Below the pieces are notes generated by a model. That model saw only the letters and a program-made list of their open reading frames with translations, was not told the origin of the DNA and did not search any database. A DNA stretch of 64,000 bases, taken from NCBI RefSeq assembly GCF_009828745.1, contig NZ_WTSX01000002.1, forward strand, positions 152,510-216,509, given 5' to 3'. A program made the position numbers and the translations under genes. Shown here one piece after another: positions 59,745 to 64,000 of the stretch. This DNA comes from Erysipelothrix anatis. GTDB taxonomy: Bacteria; Bacillota_I; Bacilli_A; Erysipelotrichales; Erysipelotrichaceae. Every line of letters begins with the position of its first letter. Positions within the stretch are counted from its first letter, which is position 1.

Positions 59745-60032
59745 ATGAAGAAGTTCTTAAGAACACTGTGCTGTATGATGATCGTATCTGGAGCATTGTT
59801 TGGCTCGTATCGAGTCTTTGCAAATGAAAAGGATACCGAAGCAACAGCCGTCGTCACAGCGACTTCCGCTGAAGAAGTACCTGTCATAAAAGGTGTTTCG
59901 AAAGCGCCAAGAGAAGATGGTCAAATAGGCTCGACAAAACGTCAAGTCCACGGTGGTATCTTAGCTGTGTTGGTGATTGTATCTGGATTGGGAATGGTTT
60001 ATCTTAATTACCGCCCTGATACAAAAAAATAA
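59745..60032 (+). CDS. Small membrane-anchored secreted protein, unknown
   Basis: A 95-aa protein with a cleavable-looking signal peptide (KKFLRTLCCMMIVSGALFGS, then a likely cut after residue 26, VFA) and a 40-residue Thr/Ala/Glu-rich linker. One C-terminal helix (GGILAVLVIVSGLGMVYLNY) is followed by a basic end. The layout resembles a wall-anchor tail but no LPXTG is present. The ribosome site TGGAGGAA and own promoter support real expression. No family recognised. The only nearby relative in layout is the LPKTG protein downstream. Confidence 0.7.
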   Translation: MKKFLRTLCCMMIVSGALFGSYRVFANEKDTEATAVVTATSAEEVPVIKGVSKAPREDGQIGSTKRQVHGGILAVLVIVSGLGMVYLNYRPDTKK

Positions 60033-60061
60033 TAAGTTGGTGTGGTTATCCACAGGCTGCT

Positions 60062-60098
60062 GAGCGATTAAGAAACTTCATTGATTCGAGGATCGCTC
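60062..60098 (+). terminator. Hairpin GAGCGAT/ATCGCTC after the small protein gene
   Basis: 7-base arms 23 bases apart, followed by CTTAATAAT and not a clear T-run. It is a weak terminator or RNA structure. Confidence 0.4.
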
Positions 60099-60115
60099 CT
60101 TAATAATAAAAAACA

Positions 60116-60140
60116 GGTAGAACGTTGTTCTACTTTTTTC
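60116..60140 (+). terminator. Terminator after the small secreted protein gene
   Basis: GTAGAAC and GTTCTAC pair around GTT, followed by six Ts. Confidence 0.83.
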
Positions 60141-60299
60141 ATGCTTCAAAGCATCAAAGTGCTCTTATTACAAATAATTTAAGATACAGTATCTCCCGGA
60201 AAAATCGTCTGTTGGTAACGTTAATCGATGTTTTAATATCATTTACAACTTAATAGAGACCTAATTTGTTAATTTAGGAATAGATAAAGAGGTGGTGCT
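60141..60299. other. Leader region of the LPXTG surface protein gene
   Basis: A 159-base A+T-rich spacer that must hold its promoter. I could not choose a convincing pair of boxes. The ribosome site AAAGAGGTGG lies just before the ATG. Confidence 0.4.
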
Positions 60300-63200
60300 A
60301 TGAAAAAGAAATTAAAGATTTTTATGGTATTAAGCTTGGTACTCATTTCGGTGCCTTTCTTAAATATCAATGCAGATGAATCAAACACTAACCAAGGAGT
60401 ATCAACACCGATAACTGAAACAGAAATCGGCAATGATACGACCGGTGAAGTGTGTGCGGATGAGGATGAAGGTTCATCATGTGATGAATTACCTGAGACT
60501 GAGCAAGACAATGAATCTGAAAATGTAACTGGTGACGTTACAGAAGGTGATACAGAATTAGATCAAGACGCATCTCAAGAAGTTGAAACAGATGTTGTGT
60601 CCGAGACACAAGAGTCAGAAGACAAGCCGAAAGATGTAGATTCAGTAAGCCAAGAAGTACCAACTCCTGAAACAGAAACGAGAGCGGTCAATTTTGACGC
60701 AGTCGCAACCGTAGATGAACTGATGGAAGCCATCGCAACTGCCACTGAGGGCCAAGTTATTACACTTGCACCTGATTTTGTATCAGGACCTATGACGGTT
60801 ACGATTCCCAATGTATCATTTGTAATTGATGGTAATGGTGTTATTTGGGATGGTGGAAACATCAAGTTACAAGGAAACCAACCAAGTACCGTTACAATCA
60901 AAAATTTAAAGATTGATGGACAATCACGCTCTGGGTACTTATTTGACGATAGTCGTAGTGATGGATCATTAGAATTTTATAATTCTTCTGTTTACAATGC
61001 GGGATCAGCAGTTATTTATCTTGGTGTATCGTCCAAGTTAGATAACATGCATATCTACAACAATAAAAGCATGAACTCGGCATCCGCAATTAAAGTTGCA
61101 GAGCGTGCCCCACTTACAATTACCAATTCAACAATTGAGAACAATCATGGATCAGGCTATGGTTACGAAGCGGGAGCAATTTCTGCTAAAAATTACCGTT
61201 CTGTCATGACGATTGAAAATACGGTTTTCCGTAACAATATCAACACAACAAAAAATACCGGATTACTGGGTGGAAGCGGTGGTGCCATCACCGTTAATGA
61301 TCTCTTCGGTGTCATAAATATTAACCACTCAATTTTTGAAGGAAATATAGCTCAGGGTGATCCAACGTCACCAACATTCGCCGCAGATGATGGTGGTGCA
61401 CTCTATGTTCGTGTCTATAATGGCGATGGAAAAGTAAATATCGATGGATCATCATTCATCGGCAATGAAGCAAACGATGATGGTGGTGCGATTCTGTTTG
61501 AGGCAAGTGGTAATGGAAAATTAGCAACATCAATTACGAACTCAACATTTATTGATAATGTCGCGCATGGAAAGAGTGGAGGAAACCGTTCCGGTGGTGC
61601 CATTCAATACTTCCGTGGCGGACTTAAATCAACATCTAATAATATTATTAAAACATCCACATTTATTGGAAACCAATCTGGTGATGGCTTATCGTCTGTT
61701 AATCAACAAGGTGGTGCCATTGGCTTGAGCCAAACGTCATTTCTTGGACCATCCACAACATTAGATGCCAATATCTTTGCTGGAAACCGTGTGTATGATG
61801 AAAATGGAAATTTAAACGAATCCAGTAAATACAAGGATATCAGTAACAGTACGACAGTGGATTTAGGAAAGAGAAACGTCATCAACTTAGAGAATGATTC
61901 GACGATTGATGATTCATTGTTTGAAGTCCTAGGTGTTACAACACCACATGTCGCAAAAAACGAATCCAATGTACGTGCAGGTGTGAATCGTGAAGTCGTT
62001 CCGACTGTAATGATTAGACCAGGAAGTATTGCTGATAATACATATCAAGGACAAGCAAACCTTGGAGACATTGGTCAACGTGGTTTACCACGTGATAAAG
62101 ATCACGGCTCAATTCAAGTTGCTTCAATTTTGTATAATTCAAACCATGGAGCCTTTGATTTAGCCCCGCTTGGTGAATATGATGGAACAGAGTTCTATTT
62201 ACCAAATGAGGATGGCGTCATTGAAGAGTATTACCAAGTTGGATACTTAAATAAAGTCGTTCCGGTGATGAATCATCAGGATTTAGGATTGAAGCGAGAC
62301 GGTTATACGTTTGGTGGATGGTCATTAGAACCTACTGAAGACGGTACGCGAAGTACTCCAGTAACAGAAGTTGAACTAACGAGTGCAAACCAAAGTGTCT
62401 ATGCAATTTGGATTCCAGATGCTGTAACGTACACAGTTACATATCACGGAAATGGTGAGACTGCAGGAGCAACACCAACAGATATAACTGAATATGTTGA
62501 AAATGACACAGTCACAATTTTAGATAAAAATACGCTTGAAAAAACAGGTCATACCTTTTCTGGATGGAATACACAAGCAGATGGAAAAGGAACACACTAT
62601 GCTGTTGGGGCTACTTTTGATATCACTGGAAATACAGAATTGTATGCACAGTGGGATGTAACGCCAGTTGTTGAAAAATATACTGTTACCTATTATGGAA
62701 ATGGTGAGACAGCAGGACTAACGCCAACAGATACAACGGAATATCTTGAAAATGACACAGTCACAATTTTAGATAAAAATACGCTTGAAAAAATAGGTCA
62801 TACCTTTGCTGGGTGGAATACTCAAGCAGATGGAAAAGGAACACACTATGCTGTTGGATCAAGTTTCTCAATCACTGGAAATACAAAATTGTATGCACAG
62901 TGGGATGTAACGCCAGTTGTTGAAAAATATACTGTTACCTATTATGGAAATGGTGAGACAGCAGGACTAACGCCAACAGATACAACGGAATATGTTGAAA
63001 ATGACACAGTCACAATTTTAGATAAAAATACGCTTGAAAAAACAGGTCATACCTTTGCTGGGTGGAATACTCAAGCAGATGGAAAAGGAACACACTATGC
63101 TGTTGGGGCTACTTTTGATATCACTGGAAATACAGAATTGTATGCACAGTGGGATGTAACGCCAGTTGTTGAAAAATATACTGTTACCTATTATGGAAAT

Positions 63201-63794
63201 GGTGAGACAGCAGGACTAACGCCAACAGATACAACGGAATATCTTGAAAATGACACAGTCACAATTTTAGATAAAAATACGCTTGAAAAAATAGGTCATA
63301 CCTTTGCTGGGTGGAATACTCAAGCAGATGGAAAAGGAACACACTATGCTGTTGGATCAAGTTTCTCAATCACTGGAAATACAAAATTGTATGCACAGTG
63401 GGATGTAACGCCAGTTGTTGAAAAATATACTGTTACCTATTATGGAAATGGTGAAACCAATGGTACAAGTCCAATTGATACACTGGAATATCTTAAACAT
63501 GATACCGTTACGGTTCTCGGGTTCAATACGCTTGAGAAAGCAGGTTACAAATTTGTAGGTTGGAATACTCAAGCAGATGGAAAAGGAACACATTATGCTG
63601 TAGATTCAAACTTCAAAATTGAAGATAACATGAATTTGTACGCACAATGGGAAAAAGTAACAACGATTGACGAGACGGATGAGCTACCAAAAACCGGAGT
63701 TCAAAGTTCCAAAATTGGATACATTCTTGTAGCTGCAGGATTGGGTTCTTTATTGTATGTTGCAAAAACACGTAAAGAAAAAAAGAAAATTTAA
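60300..63794 (+). CDS. LPXTG-anchored surface protein with beta-helix region and Listeria-Bacteroides repeats
   Basis: A 1164-aa sortase substrate. The signal peptide covers residues 1-25. An acidic low-complexity stretch (about 26-130) is followed by a predicted right-handed beta-helix (about 140-540) with repeating N-S-x-F-x-x-N and GGA(I/L) turns. A first degenerate GW repeat occurs near 650-705. Then come five repeats of 83 residues (711 to about 1120; YTVTYYGNGE, GHTFAGWNTQADGKG, LYAQW) of the Flg_new/Listeria-Bacteroides type. The anchor is LPKTG at 1129-1133, then a hydrophobic helix and KTRKEKKKI. A role in host attachment is likely but inferred. The sortase at 6187 is the expected partner. 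Confidence 0.93.
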   Translation: MKKKLKIFMVLSLVLISVPFLNINADESNTNQGVSTPITETEIGNDTTGEVCADEDEGSSCDELPETEQDNESENVTGDVTEGDTELDQDASQEVETDVVSETQESEDKPKDVDSVSQEVPTPETETRAVNFDAVATVDELMEAIATATEGQVITLAPDFVSGPMTVTIPNVSFVIDGNGVIWDGGNIKLQGNQPSTVTIKNLKIDGQSRSGYLFDDSRSDGSLEFYNSSVYNAGSAVIYLGVSSKLDNMHIYNNKSMNSASAIKVAERAPLTITNSTIENNHGSGYGYEAGAISAKNYRSVMTIENTVFRNNINTTKNTGLLGGSGGAITVNDLFGVININHSIFEGNIAQGDPTSPTFAADDGGALYVRVYNGDGKVNIDGSSFIGNEANDDGGAILFEASGNGKLATSITNSTFIDNVAHGKSGGNRSGGAIQYFRGGLKSTSNNIIKTSTFIGNQSGDGLSSVNQQGGAIGLSQTSFLGPSTTLDANIFAGNRVYDENGNLNESSKYKDISNSTTVDLGKRNVINLENDSTIDDSLFEVLGVTTPHVAKNESNVRAGVNREVVPTVMIRPGSIADNTYQGQANLGDIGQRGLPRDKDHGSIQVASILYNSNHGAFDLAPLGEYDGTEFYLPNEDGVIEEYYQVGYLNKVVPVMNHQDLGLKRDGYTFGGWSLEPTEDGTRSTPVTEVELTSANQSVYAIWIPDAVTYTVTYHGNGETAGATPTDITEYVENDTVTILDKNTLEKTGHTFSGWNTQADGKGTHYAVGATFDITGNTELYAQWDVTPVVEKYTVTYYGNGETAGLTPTDTTEYLENDTVTILDKNTLEKIGHTFAGWNTQADGKGTHYAVGSSFSITGNTKLYAQWDVTPVVEKYTVTYYGNGETAGLTPTDTTEYVENDTVTILDKNTLEKTGHTFAGWNTQADGKGTHYAVGATFDITGNTELYAQWDVTPVVEKYTVTYYGNGETAGLTPTDTTEYLENDTVTILDKNTLEKIGHTFAGWNTQADGKGTHYAVGSSFSITGNTKLYAQWDVTPVVEKYTVTYYGNGETNGTSPIDTLEYLKHDTVTVLGFNTLEKAGYKFVGWNTQADGKGTHYAVDSNFKIEDNMNLYAQWEKVTTIDETDELPKTGVQSSKIGYILVAAGLGSLLYVAKTRKEKKKI
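62430..63665 (+). repeat. Five tandem 249-bp repeats with a two-unit higher-order pattern
   Basis: Repeat starts are 62430, 62679, 62928, 63177 and 63426; all are exactly 249 bases (83 codons) apart. Units 2 and 4 encode identical proteins, and their DNA reads the same. Unit 1 resembles unit 3, while unit 5 is divergent. The pattern A-B-A-B suggests duplication of a 498-bp dimer. In-frame recombination could add or remove units without breaking the gene. Confidence 0.92.
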
Positions 63795-63848
63795 CCGATT
63801 AAAAAGCTTACAGAATGATGATGTCAAAAAAATAAATCATAGTAAAAG

Positions 63849-63879
63849 AAAAGCCGGATAGCAAATATCCGGCTTTTTT
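63849..63879 (+). terminator. Terminator of the surface protein gene
   Basis: AAAGCCGGATA and TATCCGGCTTT pair around GCAAA, followed by TTTTTT. Confidence 0.93.
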
Positions 63880-63882
63880 GTG

Positions 63883-63914
63883 CATTTTAAAACCCCCAGA
63901 TAGTCTGGGGGTTC
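63883..63914 (-). terminator. Terminator of a minus-strand gene beyond the window
   Basis: AACCCCCAGA and TCTGGGGGTT pair around TAG. The T-run lies on the minus-strand side (GGGGGTTTTAAAA), pointing to a gene that enters from the right. Confidence 0.7.
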
Positions 63915-63942
63915 GATTATAGCTTTAGCGATGTATTCTGTT

Positions 63943-63999
63943 TTAAACCTCCATTTGATAATATTTAAGTGTAGTCTGCAAACTATCTAAAATTATCAA
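63943..63999 (-). CDS. Possible C-terminal end of a gene continuing past the window
   Basis: On the minus strand an open frame of 18 codons reads LIILDSLQTTLKYYQMEV and stops at 63943-63945, about 30 bases before the strong minus-strand hairpin at 63883-63914. The position fits the end of a real gene, but the fragment is too short to identify. Confidence 0.3.
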   Translation of the reverse strand: MIILDSLQTTLKYYQMEV

Positions 64000-64000
64000 A

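Noticed and set aside
60046..60054. TTATCCACA, a perfect DnaA-box sequence
   Set aside because: It is a single copy without neighbouring boxes or an AT-rich unwinding element. The true origin should lie upstream of gyrB, outside the window. A chance 9-mer is likely.
62430..63665. The repeat array as a CRISPR-like or mobile element
   Set aside because: The 249-bp units are in-frame coding repeats without spacers.

Overview
This window looks like a near-origin stretch of a low-GC Firmicutes chromosome, most likely Erysipelothrix or a close relative. That assignment is inference. It rests on the A+T-rich sequence, the Bacillus-like order gyrB-gyrA-serS-tadA-SRP RNA-dnaX-recR, T-box and PyrR attenuators, a sortase with an LPXTG surface protein, and sparse biosynthetic genes. 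No rRNA, tRNA, CRISPR array or intact insertion sequence was seen.

Region 1 (1-22,130) is housekeeping: the gyrB tail, gyrA, T-box-controlled serS, a HAD phosphatase, SRP RNA, a TadA-acetyltransferase fusion, sortase, dnaX, recR, NAD kinase, rodA, a PTS-like membrane protein without its phospho-cysteine, the mutS-mutL-miaA run, and a MacB-type ABC exporter. A perfect ParB site (parS) forms the hairpin between stem I and the antiterminator of the serS T-box. A second, one-mismatch parS abuts the SRP RNA promoter. GyrA carries Ile at the position of the quinolone-resistance serine.

Region 2 (22,430-42,520) is a 20-kb catabolic island that reads as a complete intracellular pathway for host N-glycans. 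It holds a binding-protein ABC importer without its ATPase, a YesL/YesM/YesN regulatory set, glycosidases GH20, GH92, GH125, GH38 and GH1 (all without signal peptides), two ROK sugar kinases and mannose-6-phosphate isomerase. A GntR/LacI hybrid repressor sits at the divergent promoter with repeated operator-like sites. The implied flow is import of released glycan, trimming in the cytoplasm, phosphorylation of mannose, then isomerisation to fructose-6-phosphate.

Region 3 (42,570-51,570) holds an orphan response regulator with an altered phospho-acceptor, two DegV fatty-acid-binding proteins, YigZ (possibly leaderless), a Fur-family regulator, an SPFH/NfeD membrane pair, a VOC dioxygenase, a CDF metal exporter and an amino-acid permease.

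Region 4 (51,570-64,000) begins with about 840 bp of gene-poor, decayed-looking DNA. It continues with a minimal pyrR-pyrF-pyrE operon with two PyrR attenuators, a membrane XRE regulator, serC, a UPF0173 hydrolase, a DtxR-type regulator with a palindromic operator at its promoter, a PAP2 phosphatase, and a large LPXTG surface protein. That protein has a beta-helix-like region and five 83-residue Listeria-Bacteroides-type repeats.
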